64,000 nt of DNA from the NCBI GenBank assembly GCA_963759115.1, contig CAVWXT010000005.1, positions 2,480,001-2,544,000 on the forward strand. The letters are read 5' to 3'. The notes beneath the pieces are model-generated. The model did not search any database. It was not told the DNA's origin and was given only the letters and a program-made list of their open reading frames with translations. Positions 18,122-27,591 of this stretch are shown in pieces (the stretch's first letter is position 1; each line of letters begins with the position of its first letter). Origin of the DNA: CAVWXT01 sp963759115 (GTDB taxonomy: Bacteria > Planctomycetota > Planctomycetia > Pirellulales > Thermoguttaceae). The position numbers were made by a program, and so were the translations under genes.

Positions 18122-18150
18122 TTGCTTGCCAGCGGCCGTGGTGTTACAAT
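18122..18150 (+). promoter_or_regulatory. Candidate promoter of the Ni/Co transporter operon
   Basis: TTGCTT (18122-18127), a 17-bp spacer, then TACAAT (18145-18150). A short dyad, AATAC-N8-GTATT (18148-18165), overlaps the -10 box and start region and could be an operator. It does not match the known NikR site. Confidence 0.4.
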
Positions 18151-18190
18151 ACCTTCGTTAGTATTACGCTACCGCGACGGGGGGATCGGC

Positions 18191-18967
18191 GTGAAGAAAC
18201 TCTGCACCGTTGGCCTGTCTCTGGTCATCAGCCTCGGCCTGTGCGCCGAGGGCTGGTCGCACTTCCAGGTGCTGTTGCCTTCCACCGACGTGGTTGCGGC
18301 CGCGGATGGTCAGACCGTCCACCTGGATCTGCTGTTTACGCATCCGATGGAGCAGAGGCCGGTGATGGAGATGAGTCTGCCGCGACAGTTCGGCGTGCTC
18401 GTGGGCGGACAGAAACGCGATCTGCTCTCTACGCTCAAGCCCCGCAAGGTCGACGGCAAGACGGCTTACACTTGTACGGCGAAGGTCGACGCGCCGGGCG
18501 ATTACGTCTTCTTCGTCGAGCCGGCGCCCTATTGGGAGGCCGCCGAAAAGAAGTGGATCATTCATTACACCAAGGTGGTCGTGGACGTGCTCGACGCCGA
18601 AGAGGGCTGGGACGCCATGGTCGGGCTGCCGGTCGAGATCGAGCCACTGGTCCGGCCGTTCGGCCTGTGGGCGGGCAACACCTTCCGCGGCATCGTCAAA
18701 CGCAACGGCAAGCCCGTGCCGTCGGCCACCGTCGAGGTGGAGTACTACAACGAAGGCCGGCGCGTGAAGACGCCCAATGACGCCTTCATCACCCAAGTAG
18801 TGAAGACCGATGCCAACGGTGTGTTCAGCTACAGCATGCCGCGGGCCGGGTGGTGGGGCTTTGCCGCGCTCGTGGACGGCGAGGAGAAACTCAAGGGCCC
18901 CGACGGCCGCCCGGCCAACGTGGAACTCGGCGGGCTGATGTGGGTCAAGACGGTGGAAATGAGATGA
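18191..18967 (+). CDS. DUF4198 periplasmic protein of the Ni/Co uptake operon (NikK-like)
   Basis: About 258 residues with a signal peptide (MKKLCTVGLSLVISLGLCAE, cleavage near EGWSHF). The mature part starts with the His-containing SHFQVLLPS and continues with PMEQRPVMEM and a DANGVFSYSMPRAGWWGFAA C-terminal beta domain, as in DUF4198 proteins. Members of this family often precede nickel/cobalt ECF transporters and are thought to bind the metal in the periplasm. GTG 18191 was chosen for the signal peptide. It is the first gene of a five-gene operon with CbiM, a NikL-like protein, CbiQ and CbiO. Confidence 0.85.
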   Translation: MKKLCTVGLSLVISLGLCAEGWSHFQVLLPSTDVVAAADGQTVHLDLLFTHPMEQRPVMEMSLPRQFGVLVGGQKRDLLSTLKPRKVDGKTAYTCTAKVDAPGDYVFFVEPAPYWEAAEKKWIIHYTKVVVDVLDAEEGWDAMVGLPVEIEPLVRPFGLWAGNTFRGIVKRNGKPVPSATVEVEYYNEGRRVKTPNDAFITQVVKTDANGVFSYSMPRAGWWGFAALVDGEEKLKGPDGRPANVELGGLMWVKTVEMR

Positions 18968-19076
18968 GGGTTCAGGGTTCAGGGGTCAGTTGTAGTTGTA
19001 GGGTGGGCATCGCCCACCGAATCAGAGCGTATTGTGGCGGGCTGTGCTCGCCCTACAAAGGTACTGAGGGTCCATC

Positions 19077-19730
19077 ATGCACCTCTATGAAGGAGTCTTC
19101 GCCGGGACGCCACACGGGCAGTTGTTGCTGTTGGCGGGCGCCGCGGCAACCGTGGCGGGAACGGCGGTCGGGCTGCGCAAGCTCGACTACCAACGTATGC
19201 CGCAGGCAGCCGTGTTGAGCGCCGCCTTCTTCGTCGCTTCGCTGATCCACGTCCCGCTCGGGCCCACGTCGGCGCATTTGGTGCTCAACGGACTGCTGGG
19301 GTTGGTGTTGGGTTGGGCGGCCTTTCCGGCCGTGCTGATCGCCTTGATCTTGCAGGCGGCGTTCTTCTCGTTTGGCGGACCGACCACCTTGGGCCTCAAC
19401 ACGCTGGTCATGGCGCTGCCGGCCGTGGTGTGCTACTACTTGTTTCACGCGGCGGTGCGCAACGGCCGAGAGTGGCTGGTGTTTTGGGCCGGCTTCGCCG
19501 CGGGCGCCACGGGGATTCTTCTGGGCGCCCTGCTGACCGCCGCCGCGCTGGCGTTGGCCGGAAAGTCCTTCGAGCTCATCGGCCAATTTTTTCTGGCGGC
19601 TCACCTGCCCTTGGCCATGATCGAAGGCATGGTGACCGGCAGCGTCGTGGTACTGGTGCGGAAGGTGCGGCCGGAATTGCTCGACGCCCTTCGGCTGGAG
19701 CCGGCCGGTCCGGAGGTGCTCGATGCGTAG
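19077..19730 (+). CDS. cbiM: CbiM/NikM family ECF transporter substrate-binding component
   Basis: A 217-residue integral membrane protein with about seven helices. The N-terminus MHLYEGVFAGTPHG carries the conserved second-position histidine that coordinates the metal in CbiM/NikM. SLIHVPLGPTSAHLVLNG and SFGGPTTLGLNTLVMALPA are family signatures. With CbiQ and CbiO it would form an energy-coupling factor importer for Ni2+ or Co2+; sequence alone does not tell which. Its stop overlaps the next gene's start at 19723. Confidence 0.93.
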   Translation: MHLYEGVFAGTPHGQLLLLAGAAATVAGTAVGLRKLDYQRMPQAAVLSAAFFVASLIHVPLGPTSAHLVLNGLLGLVLGWAAFPAVLIALILQAAFFSFGGPTTLGLNTLVMALPAVVCYYLFHAAVRNGREWLVFWAGFAAGATGILLGALLTAAALALAGKSFELIGQFFLAAHLPLAMIEGMVTGSVVVLVRKVRPELLDALRLEPAGPEVLDA

Positions 19731-20409
19731 GAAAAAGGGGGACAGGCGCGCTTTGTGCGAAGCACCCGTGGGGCCGTTCCGGCAAAGCGCCTGTCCCCCT
19801 TTTTCTGCGGGGCATTATGTTGGCCGTGCTCGTCGTTGTTGGGCCGGCACCGCCTACGCCCACAAGCTCAACGTATTTGCCTCGGCGGAGGGCAAGACCA
19901 TTCGCGGCAAGGCCTATTTCGGGGGGGGCACGCCGGCCCAGAACGTCGCCGTGACGGCGCTGAGTCCCACGGGCCAACAGATCGGACAGACCACAACGGA
20001 CGAGGAAGGCCGCTTTGCGCTGGAGGCCCGATTCCGTTGCGACTATCGATTGCTGGTCGAAACGGGCGACGGGCATGGGGGCGAGTACACCGTGCCGGCC
20101 TCCGTGCTGCCCAAGGATCTTCCGCTGCTGTCGGCGGACCTTGGCGATGGAAAGGTGGCAGGGGACGTGGGACGCTCGCCGAACCCGAGCATCCCAATCG
20201 CCCCGGCAGAGCCAACGGCCGCCGTCCCCCTTTCTTCCGACCAGCTTGAATTGCTGCACGCCAAAATCGATCACTTGGAGGAGCAATTGATGGCCTATGA
20301 AGATCGCTTGCGAGTCACCGACGTTCTCGGCGGCATCGGCTACATCGTCGGCATCACCGGTGCGGCGTACTACTACTTCGGCTCGCGGCGCAAACGGGCC
20401 GGCAGTTGA
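19723..20409 (+). CDS. NikL/CbiN-like accessory component (disturbed N-terminus)
   Basis: A membrane-anchored accessory protein of the Ni/Co transporter. The mature part begins AHKLNVFASAEG and has a carboxypeptidase-regulatory-like beta domain (TTTDEEGRFALEARF), a coiled segment (LELLHAKIDHLEEQLMAYED) and a C-terminal helix (GYIVGITGAAYYYFG). The upstream ATG 19723 overlaps the cbiM stop, but a type A palindromic repeat (19731-19805) lies directly after it. A signal-like sequence (MLAVLVVVG, from about 19816) is in another frame, so either a frameshift or the repeat has damaged the leader. Confidence 0.78.
   Translation: MRRKKGDRRALCEAPVGPFRQSACPPFSAGHYVGRARRCWAGTAYAHKLNVFASAEGKTIRGKAYFGGGTPAQNVAVTALSPTGQQIGQTTTDEEGRFALEARFRCDYRLLVETGDGHGGEYTVPASVLPKDLPLLSADLGDGKVAGDVGRSPNPSIPIAPAEPTAAVPLSSDQLELLHAKIDHLEEQLMAYEDRLRVTDVLGGIGYIVGITGAAYYYFGSRRKRAGS
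19731..19805. repeat. Palindromic repeat, type A, at the cbiM/NikL-like junction
   Basis: Bounded by GAAAAAGGGGGACAGGCGC and GCGCCTGTCCCCCTTTTTC, with the AGCACCC...GGGCCGTTCCGGC core. It lies across the end of cbiM and the first codons of the next gene. Confidence 0.85.
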
Positions 20410-20420
20410 GGGCGATAGGG

Positions 20421-20475
20421 GAATTGCATATTGCAAATTGCAAGTTGCAAATTTGAAAGTTTCAATTTGCAATCC
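20421..20475. repeat. AT-rich TTGCAAATTGCAA repeat
   Basis: Overlapping TTGCA/TGCAA units between the accessory gene and cbiQ, in sharp contrast to the GC-rich surroundings. It can fold on itself (AATTTGAAAGTTTCAATTT). Function unknown. Confidence 0.6.
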
Positions 20476-20493
20476 GCCTTTAGACTACCAATC

Positions 20494-21260
20494 ATGTCCA
20501 CGGTACTCCCCACCGCCACCCTTGATCGCCGCGCCTCGTATCTCGGCGCGGTTGATCCGCGGGCGCGGCTGGTGGCCGCCCTGGCATTGTCTCTGCTGGT
20601 CGTGGTCGCCGCGCGATTGAGCGTTGCGGGCCTGGTGCTGGCCGCGGCGGTTGGCGGATGGCCGCTGAGCGGACTGCCGCTGGCGGTCGTCGTGAAACGC
20701 CTGTTGCCATTGAACGCCATCATGCTGGCGCTGGTCGTGTTGCTGCCGATGACCACGCCGGGCGCCGCGGCCTGGCGGCTTGGCCCGCTGAGTTTCTCCC
20801 GCGAGGGATGGCAGTTGGCGTCGGCCATTGCGATCAAGGGAAATGCCGTGGTCTTGACGCTGGTGGTGTTGCTGGGCACGATGGACGCCGTGACGCTCGG
20901 ACACGCCCTGCACCATCTCCGCGTCCCGGAGAAGCTAACGCATCTCTGCTGTTTACGGTCCGCTACGTGGACGTGCTGCACCGCGAGTATCTGCGGTTGC
21001 GGGCGGCGATGAAGGCCCGCGGTTTCCGCCCGCGGCTCGACCGGCACACCTATCGTTCGTTCGGGTACCTGGTGGGGATGTTGCTGGTTCGCAGCCTCGA
21101 CCGGGCCGAGCGGATCGCGGCCGCCATGAAGTGCCGCGGATTCCGGGGGCACTTTTTCATGCTGGATCATTTCGCCTTCTCGCGGCGCGACGTGTCCTTC
21201 TGCATCGCGTCGCTGGCGTTCTTGCTGCTATTGATTTTCGTGGAAGGGGGCCTGCTGTAG
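20494..21260 (+). CDS. cbiQ: CbiQ family ECF transporter T component (frameshift)
   Basis: The transmembrane coupling subunit, about 255 residues. The N-terminal half starts MSTVLPTATLDRRASYLG, then VDPRARLVAALALSL and several helices. The conserved coupling helices are in the second half: LRLRAAMKARGF and ERIAAAMKCRGFRGHF, each with the Ala-Arg-Gly pattern that contacts the ATPase. The frame changes near 20945, where CATCTCTGCTGTTT appears to lack one C of a CTC-CTG-CTG series. Both halves are otherwise well preserved. It is followed by CbiO, with a repeat between. Confidence 0.85.
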
Positions 21261-21266
21261 CGCCAC

Positions 21267-21345
21267 GAAAGGGGACAGGTCCATGTTTTCGGCCCGGCGC
21301 GTAGGGGCAAGAGGTGGTTTCCCGCCGAAAAATGGACCAGTCCCC
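21267..21345. repeat. Palindromic repeat, type C, between cbiQ and cbiO
   Basis: Bounded by AAAGGGGACAGGTCCATG and AATGGACCAGTCCCC. The second copy of the type C element found inside the large kinase gene (5926-6004). Confidence 0.85.
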
Positions 21346-21380
21346 GACTGGCCGTGAACCGTTACGATGTAGGAAACGAC

Positions 21381-22031
21381 ATGAGCGAGCCGCTGGTGTG
21401 CCTTCACGACGTGGATTTCGGCTACGACGCCCTGCGGCCCGTGCTCCGGCAGTGCAACTTTCGTTTGGAAGCGGGCCAACGGATCGCCCTGCGCGGGGCC
21501 AATGGCAGCGGCAAGACCACGCTCTTGCACCTGATCGTCGGCCTGCTGCGGCCCAAGGCCGGCCGGGTCGAGGTCTTCGGCGTGCCGCGGGCGGCGGAAC
21601 GCGATTTTCACGAGGTCCGCCGCCGCGTGGGGCTGCTGTTTCAGGACGCCGACGATCAGCTTTTTTGCCCTACGGTGGCCGAGGACGTGGCCTTCGGCCC
21701 GTTGAATCTCGGCGTGCCGCGCGACCGCGTTCGCCAGGTCGTGAGCGAAACCCTGGATGCCGTGGGCCTGGCCGGCTACGAGCACCGCATCACCTACAAG
21801 CTGTCCGGCGGCGAGAAGCGATTGGTGGCCCTGGCCACGGTGCTGGCCATGCAGCCGGAGGTTTTGTTGTTGGACGAGCCGACCAGCGGGCTGGACGAGC
21901 AGGCCACCCAACGGCTGACCGAGTTGTTCGCCCTGCTGCCGCACGCCATGCTCGTAGCTTCCCACCAGCAAGAATTCTGCCGCCGCGTGACCAACAGCGC
22001 CGTGACGCTGGTCGAGGGGCGGATTGCTTGA
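21381..22031 (+). CDS. cbiO: CbiO family ATPase of the Ni/Co ECF transporter
   Basis: A 216-residue ABC ATPase with all catalytic motifs: Walker A GANGSGKTT (residues 39-47), Q-loop LLFQDADDQLF, signature LSGGEKR, Walker B VLLLDEPTSGLD and H-loop ASHQQ. The DDQLF after the Q-loop is usual for ECF-type ATPases. ATG 21381 (MSEPLVCLHDVDFGY) is the natural start. Last gene of the transporter operon. Confidence 0.95.
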   Translation: MSEPLVCLHDVDFGYDALRPVLRQCNFRLEAGQRIALRGANGSGKTTLLHLIVGLLRPKAGRVEVFGVPRAAERDFHEVRRRVGLLFQDADDQLFCPTVAEDVAFGPLNLGVPRDRVRQVVSETLDAVGLAGYEHRITYKLSGGEKRLVALATVLAMQPEVLLLDEPTSGLDEQATQRLTELFALLPHAMLVASHQQEFCRRVTNSAVTLVEGRIA

Positions 22032-22127
22032 CCAGACCGGGCATGCACCCGGCTGGCGGGAACACTTCGGCGAAACTATGATTGAGAACACGTTGTGGCA
22101 CCCTGCTGCCAAGCCTGGGAGAGAACT

Positions 22128-23552
22128 ATGCCCCCGTTTCGCACCGAGCGTGATTCGATGGGCGAGGTGCGCCTGCCCGCCAAGGCATACTACGGCGCGC
22201 AGACGCAACGCGCCGTGGAGAACTTCCCCATTGCCGGCCGCCTGCTGCCCGCCGAGTTGATCCACGCCTTGGGCTTGGTGAAGTGGGCGGCGGCCAGCGT
22301 CAATCGCGATCTCGGCCGGCTGACGGGCTTCGGCAAGCGGCCGTTGGACCAACGGCAGGTCGAGGCCCTGCTGGCCGCCTGCCGTGAGGTGGCCGACGGC
22401 CGGTTCGACGACCAGTTTCCCGTCGACGTTTTTCAGACGGGCTCCGGCACGTCCACGAACATGAACGCCAACGAGGTCATCGCCAACCGGGCGATCGAGC
22501 TTTCCGGCGGCGACCGCTTCCAGCCGGAAAAGCCGATCCATCCGAATGACCACGTCAACCAGGGCCAAAGCACCAACGATATTTTTCCCACGGCAATCCA
22601 TGTGGCCGTGGCGACGGCGATCCACGAACGGTTGATTCCCGCCCTGGCTCGCTGTGGCAAAGTCATGGCCGAAAAGGCCGGGCAATGGAAGGACATTCTG
22701 AAGATCGGACGGACGCACCTGACCGACGCCACGCCGCTTTCGCTCGGTCAGGAGATCGGCGGGCTGGCGCGGCAGTTGGAGCGGTCGGTGGGCCGGGCGA
22801 GCGTGGCGCTGGAATCGCTCTTCGAGCTGCCCGTCGGCGGCACGGCCGTCGGCACGGGCATCAACACGCATCCCGAGTTCGGCCGCCGCGTGTGCGAAGC
22901 CTTGGCGCGTGAGACGGGCCTTCCCCTGGCCGAGGCGGCCGACCACTTCGAGGCCAACGCTCAGCGCGACGCACTGGTCGAGTGCCACGGCGAGCTGCGC
23001 ACGATTGCCGCCACGCTCTTCAACGTGGCCAACAACGTCCGCTGGCTGGCCTCCGGGCCCCGCTGCGGCTTCTACGAGATCAAGCTCCCCGACCGCCAGC
23101 CGGGCAGCTCAATCATGCCGGGAAAGGTCAACCCGGTGCTTTGCGAGAGCGTGATGCAGGTGGCGGCCCGAGTGCTGGGCAACGACCAAACCATCACCTT
23201 TTCTGGGGCTGCCGGCGGGCAGTTCCAACTGAACGTGATGATGCCGGTCATGGCCGACACGGCGTTGGAGAGTGTGCGGCTGCTGGCCAACGCTGCCAAT
23301 GCCTTTGCCGACCTGTGTCTGGCCGACATGGAGCCCAACCCGGCGGCGTGCGAGGCGGCGGTGGAAAAGAGCCTTGCCCTGGCCACGGGCTTGAACCCGT
23401 ACCTCGGCTACGAGCAGGCCGCCGCACTAGCGAAGGAGGCGTTGGCCACGGGCAAGACCATCCGCGAGTTGTGCCGCGAGAAGGAGATCCTCTCCGAAGA
23501 GAAGCTCGACACGGCCCTCGATCCTTGGCGGATGACCCGGCCGCAGCCGTAG
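22128..23552 (+). CDS. fumC: Class II fumarate hydratase
   Basis: A 474-residue fumarase C, interconverting fumarate and malate in the TCA cycle. Visible family motifs are GSGTSTNMNANEVIANRA, HPNDHVNQGQSTND, GRTHLTDATPLSLGQE, GTAVGTGINTHPEF and the fumarase/aspartase signature GSSIMPGKVNPV at about residue 325, with the catalytic-loop serine. Length fits FumC. The gene is complete and undisturbed, unlike many neighbours. ATG 22128 (MPPFRTERDSMGEVRLP) matches the family start. It does not appear functionally tied to the transporter genes upstream. Confidence 0.97.
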   Translation: MPPFRTERDSMGEVRLPAKAYYGAQTQRAVENFPIAGRLLPAELIHALGLVKWAAASVNRDLGRLTGFGKRPLDQRQVEALLAACREVADGRFDDQFPVDVFQTGSGTSTNMNANEVIANRAIELSGGDRFQPEKPIHPNDHVNQGQSTNDIFPTAIHVAVATAIHERLIPALARCGKVMAEKAGQWKDILKIGRTHLTDATPLSLGQEIGGLARQLERSVGRASVALESLFELPVGGTAVGTGINTHPEFGRRVCEALARETGLPLAEAADHFEANAQRDALVECHGELRTIAATLFNVANNVRWLASGPRCGFYEIKLPDRQPGSSIMPGKVNPVLCESVMQVAARVLGNDQTITFSGAAGGQFQLNVMMPVMADTALESVRLLANAANAFADLCLADMEPNPAACEAAVEKSLALATGLNPYLGYEQAAALAKEALATGKTIRELCREKEILSEEKLDTALDPWRMTRPQP

Positions 23553-23576
23553 CGGTTTGAAACGGTGAGATTGTTG

Positions 23577-23735
23577 GGTGCCGCCGGGTGCCACGGGCAG
23601 CTTGTCTGCCCGTGGCGTGTGCCGCGTGATTCCTCTTCAGTGCTGCTCACAGGGGCAGACAAGCTGCCCATGCCACCCAACGTGGACGTCTCGCTGGCGC
23701 GTGCACGGGCAGACAAGCTGCCCATGCCACCCAAC
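23577..23735. repeat. Cluster of GGGCAGCTTGTCTGCCC palindromes
   Basis: CACGGGCAGCTTGTCTGCCC is a palindrome, and GGGCAGACAAGCTGCCCATG followed by CCACCCAAC occurs twice in tandem (about 23655 and 23707). It separates fumC from the convergent gene. Confidence 0.75.
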
Positions 23736-23751
23736 CATCGCCTTCGCGGCG

Positions 23752-24661
23752 TCAGCGTTCTTTTCGCTCGTCCGGCTGGTTTGCGACTTCGGTCCGTGCG
23801 GCTTCCTCCGGAGTGGCCGAAGCGGCCGATTTCTCCGCCAGGTCCGCGGCCAATTCCGCGAATCGGGCGCGAACTTCGGGCTGGACGCCGCGTCAGTTGC
23901 GCGGCAAGACGCCGCACGCCGCGCTGGTTCGTCTCGGCCGTGTGGGAAAGGCTGCTGACGAAGCCCACCGTCTGGGAGAAGTTGTTGTCCACCGTCTTTC
24001 CGAACAACGGAGACACGGTCTTGGTCAGCAGTTCGGCGCCGATCGGCTCGATGGCCAGAAAGCAATCCAGGCGGCTGGTGATGTAGTACCGGCCGTTGGT
24101 TTCTCGGACATAGCCGGTCTTCAGGACCAGGACGCCGCGGCCCTTCACCGGTCGGGCCAACAGGGGGCCTTGATAGGTCCCTTCGCCAAAGATCACATGG
24201 GTATCGTGGCTTTGGTAGACGAATCGAGCGGTCGCCGAGCCCGATGGCTCGGTGACCTGGAATTGGCCGCCTTCAACTTCGCGCAACTGTAGCTTACTGA
24301 GCTTGAGCACTTCCCAGATATTGACTACCACGTCGGGATGACGCACCAGGAAAAGGTACATGTCCGGGTCGCAATCGACGACTTTGACCGGCATGCGGCG
24401 GAAGATGCTGACGTTGGTCAAGACCGAAGTGACCTTTGCCCGATCTTCGGGCGCGAGCCGCTCGAGTGGAATCGACCTGATCGCATCCTGGCGGGCCGCA
24501 TCGCTTGTGCTGGCCTCGAAGGAACTGGGGCGGGTCGAGGCGGGTGCGGCCGCCGACGCCGGCCGGTCGAGCGATAGCAAGAGCCCCAGCGCCGTGGCGA
24601 CGGCCAAGGCCACCCGGCGCGCGGCTCTTTTCCACCAGCAGGGCGAAGTCTGGCTGGGCAT
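23752..24661 (-). CDS. Secreted hypothetical protein (frameshift near C-terminus)
   Basis: About 300 residues with a signal peptide (RRVALAVATALGLLL ... PASA). The body contains IPLERLAPEDRAKVTSVL, FRRMPVKVVDCDPDMYLFLV, RHPDVVVNIWEVLKLS and TNGRYYITSRLDCFLAIEP. Family members occur in planctomycetes without known function. The frame shifts near 23890, after QRGVRRLAAQLT. The corrected C-terminus reads VQPEVRARFAELAADLAEKS and ends at TGA 23752-23754, a helical Ala/Glu-rich tail. Start ATG 24661 (MPSQTSPCWW). Confidence 0.7.
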
Positions 24662-24894
24662 CCTGCCTCGATCTAGCATTTCCGTCAGACTCCCCCAAAA
24701 GGTGCATTTTCCAGGTGACGAGTTGACACTCCTGATTATTCGGTTTGCGGAGGGTTAACCGGTCAGTCAAATTGTGCGGGGCGAGGCAATAGGGCCCTAT
24801 AGAGTTATCGCATTCCCACCCATCAATGCACTGGGCACCGTCGCCACCTACACAAGTTGGGGTCGCAGTCGTCCGGCTGTTTCAGCGGGCGCAT

Positions 24895-24929
24895 TAAAAC
24901 GCCCCCGGTGGTTTGGCACTCCGGGGGCC
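24895..24929 (-). terminator. Rho-independent terminator of the cold-shock gene
   Basis: On the minus strand GCCCCCGG and CCGGGGGC pair around a 12-nt loop, followed by GTTTTAA. It lies 34 bp past the cold-shock stop codon. Confidence 0.8.
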
Positions 24930-24962
24930 TGATTGTCGCTCTTGTCAACGACAGGTCAGCGC

Positions 24963-25169
24963 TCAGATGAGCTTGATGTTCTCGGCGCGAGGCCCTTTCG
25001 GACCGCGGCCTTCCTCGAACTCGACTCGCTGCCCTTCGCGCAGCTCTTCGATGGCGACCCCATCCAAAGCGGAGTGGTGGAAGAACAACTCCCCGCGCTC
25101 TCCTTGAATGAAGCCGAAACCCTTGTCCATGATCAACTTCTTGATCGTACCCTGCGGCATGTTTGCCAC
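24963..25169 (-). CDS. Cold-shock domain protein
   Basis: A 68-residue CspA-type single-strand nucleic-acid-binding protein. It has MPQGTIKKLIMDKGFGFI with RNP1 (KGFGFI) and RNP2 (LFFHHS), and REGQRVEFEEGRGPKGPRA. Likely an RNA chaperone in the cytoplasm. The start may be 25169 (MANMPQG) or 25160 (MPQG). Its terminator is at 24895-24929. Confidence 0.93.
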   Translation of the reverse strand: MANMPQGTIKKLIMDKGFGFIQGERGELFFHHSALDGVAIEELREGQRVEFEEGRGPKGPRAENIKLI

Positions 25170-25617
25170 TCCTCACAAAAGACAGAAACGAACGCACCAC
25201 CAAGCCACCGCCTTCGTTCACCCTCCCCTTCCGCAAACGAAGGTTGCAGCTAAACAAATGAGGGGAGCAGATCAACCGCAATCGAAAAGCCGCATCGCAA
25301 AACGCCGCTCGCCGAAACGCAGTATGACGTCATAGCGCCCCGGAAGGAGTTGGGGGCCATGCTCCACCATCTCATACCCCAGCAATTTTACCACATACTG
25401 GAGACCCAGGGAAGCGATCTCGGGTGGTTTTCTTGCTGCCGACGGGTGGCCCTGTCCAAGCCAGCACAACCGATCAGAACACCCGGCTGGGGCGACAGTT
25501 GAACTGTCGCCCCAGCGAAAGGTGAACTCGATCGCCCGGGAAAGGTCTTGATCCCAGCCAGACACATCGCCGGCCGGGCGCAGAGCCGAAGTCGGCTTCT
25601 AGGCGCTGCCGCGCTGG
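25170..25617. other. Intergenic stretch with a weak ORF and one palindrome
   Basis: It holds the cold-shock 5' region. A minus-strand open frame (25272-25565) ends PGRYDVILRFGERRFAMRLF, which I do not recognise and cannot confirm. The palindrome GGGGCGACAGTTGAACTGTC (with CGCCCC) lies about 25490-25516 inside that frame. Confidence 0.4.
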
Positions 25618-26347
25618 TTACCCCCCACCGCCGCGACGTCCGCCCCGACCACCACGTCCGCCTTGTCCCAAGGTGGAGAAGTCAAAGTTCAGCTTCTTGC
25701 CCTTCGCCTTCTCGATGGTCTCTCGCTGCTGGGGAGTAAGGATCTGGGCGACCTTCTCCGACGCTTCCTTTGTCGCTTTCTGCATTTCGCCGCGTTTAGC
25801 GGTTTGCTCTTCCTGCGACAAATCCCTCATGCCCTGCATCATCTCCCTCCGCTTCGCCGCCAGCGGCTCGTCGATAGCCTTGATCTTCTCTTCCTGCGCG
25901 GAAGTGATCGCCAGAGTCTTGGCCAACTCGGGATTGCGAATTACGGCGATTGTGCCCCCCGTCGCGTCAGCGAACTGCAGGGAGATTTCGTCCAACCGCT
26001 TGAGTTGCGCGGGCTTGAGGATGTCGGCGAGTTGCTTCTTGGTCTTCTCCTGCGCCTCTGCCATTTTGGTACGGCGTTCTTCCGGCGAGAGATCCTGCAT
26101 GCCTTGCATCATTCCACGACCGCCTTGGCCCATTTCTTGCAGTTTGTCCTTCTGATCGGCGGTGAGTTGCAGATCGTCTTGGACATCCTGGACGCGCAGC
26201 AGCATGAGCATGCCGGCTGGTCCGCCGCCCATCATTCCCATCCCACCGCGCCCCCCCCGCCGCCGCGTTGGGCTTGCGCTCGGGCGCGATGGCCACCAGC
26301 ATTGCGCCCACGAGCGCACACACGAGAACACCACTGCGTCGAGTCAT
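25618..26347 (-). CDS. Secreted LTXXQ/Spy-like protein (frameshift at a G8 run)
   Basis: About 240 residues. The start MTRRSGVLVCALVGAMLVA (ATG 26347) is a signal peptide. After a Gly/Met-rich segment (GGRGGMGMMGGG) come two repeats of a helical unit: LTADQKDKLQEMGQGGRGM with DLSPEERRTKM, and ITSAQEEKIKAIDEPLAAK with DLSQEEQTAKR. A third LTPQQRETIEKAKG follows. These resemble LTXXQ motifs of Spy/CpxP-type periplasmic chaperones, which are common in planctomycetes. The signal peptide and body are in different frames, joined at eight G's near 26251-26258, a typical homopolymer error site. The C-terminus is Gly/Arg-rich. Confidence 0.75.
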
Positions 26348-26438
26348 CACGAGCTCCTTTCAAGAAAGAAAACGAACAGAACGGCCTACATGGCCGACGC
26401 CGACTATTAAACCCCGAAATTCCGCCTGGGTTTCGCTG

Positions 26439-27591
26439 CTATTTCCACATTGATTCAGCCAACCACACGGCGGTGGGGCCGAAAATCATCAGCGGGGCCC
26501 AAGCCGCTAACGGTGGTGGGATCCAAAGGTAGCTGTCTCCCAACACCTGGAACCCGGACACGACCAGCATGAACGCGGCACTCAGCGCGAGGCACATGCC
26601 CATGGCGACGAACACGTTGCGGCTCTCCCGAGTCACCACCAGCGGCAGGCCGAGAAACAACAGGGTAATGTCCAGCAGCGGCCGTACGATCCGGGCGTGG
26701 ATTGCCACCTGCACGTCGGGGCCATAGCCCAGGCTCGGGTTCTGTAATGCGGCGATCAGTTGGGCCGTCGAGGCGAGCTTCTTGAAATCCGAGACCGACC
26801 TCAATTGCTCGAAATCCAGGTTGCTCTTGAGAAAGCACTGGTCGGGCTGGAGCCATTCGGGGTCGTTACACGGCGTGATCAGCACCGGCCGACCATCGAG
26901 CGACAGCGAGGGCCGGGTGTCGAGGTTCTTCGGCTCGCGCACGCCCGTCAGCAGGTATCCCCCCGAGCGATCCTTGTTCCCGCTGGGGGGGATGTAATAG
27001 GCGTTTTCGGCGCATCAGATGCGTGCCGTAGTCGCTCAACGTCGATCGCGTCGGCATCAGGAAGCTCGGTTCCACGATCCGCCGGTCCTTGGCAACCGCA
27101 CGCGTGCCACCCAGCAGCACGCCCGTTTGATTGTCGATACGCGGGTCGAACTTCTCGGGACGGTCGCCCAACGGGTCTTGCGATTTTCGCGACAGTTCGT
27201 TGACGTAGCGCGGCATCACCAGTTCTCGATTGACCGTCGAGAGCACGCTGACTACCGCCACGGCGACGATAATCGGCAGCACGATGCGGATGCGGGCGAT
27301 GCCGGCGGCCATGAGCGCGGTCATCTCGTTGTGACGCTGGATCCAGGATGCCGTGAACATGGCCGACACCAGGGCCAAGACCCCGCTGGTGACGTCGAAG
27401 ACCTGAATCGACTGGTACCCGTAGTGCTGCGCGATGAAGGGGAGCACCGCGCCCGATTCCGTTCCGCCGTGAACAAATGCCTGCAGGTTCGTGGAGACGT
27501 CGATGACGACGATCAGGCCCATCAGGCTCAAGAAACAGATCACGAACGTTTGCACGAAGTGCCGCAGCAAGTAGCGGTCAATGATGCACAT
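26439..27591 (-). CDS. LptF/LptG family permease (frameshift)
   Basis: About 383 residues of the YjgP/YjgQ family, the membrane part of the lipopolysaccharide transporter that extracts LPS from the inner membrane. Start MCIIDRYLLRHFVQTFVICF. N-terminal helices and the conserved MTALMAAGIARIRIVLPII coupling-helix region are followed by a periplasmic domain. C-terminal helices follow: LLDITLLFLGLPLVVTRESR and GMCLALSAAFMLVVSGFQVL. The frame changes near 27005. Only one such permease gene is visible here and no LptB/LptC neighbour. Confidence 0.85.

Noticed and set aside
18122..18190. Cobalamin or NiCo riboswitch ahead of the Ni/Co operon
   Set aside because: No B12-box or NiCo four-way junction pattern could be recognised in the short leader.
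21228..22988. 586-codon open frame antisense to cbiO and fumC
   Set aside because: The plus strand encodes clear CbiO and FumC proteins; the antisense product is low-complexity.
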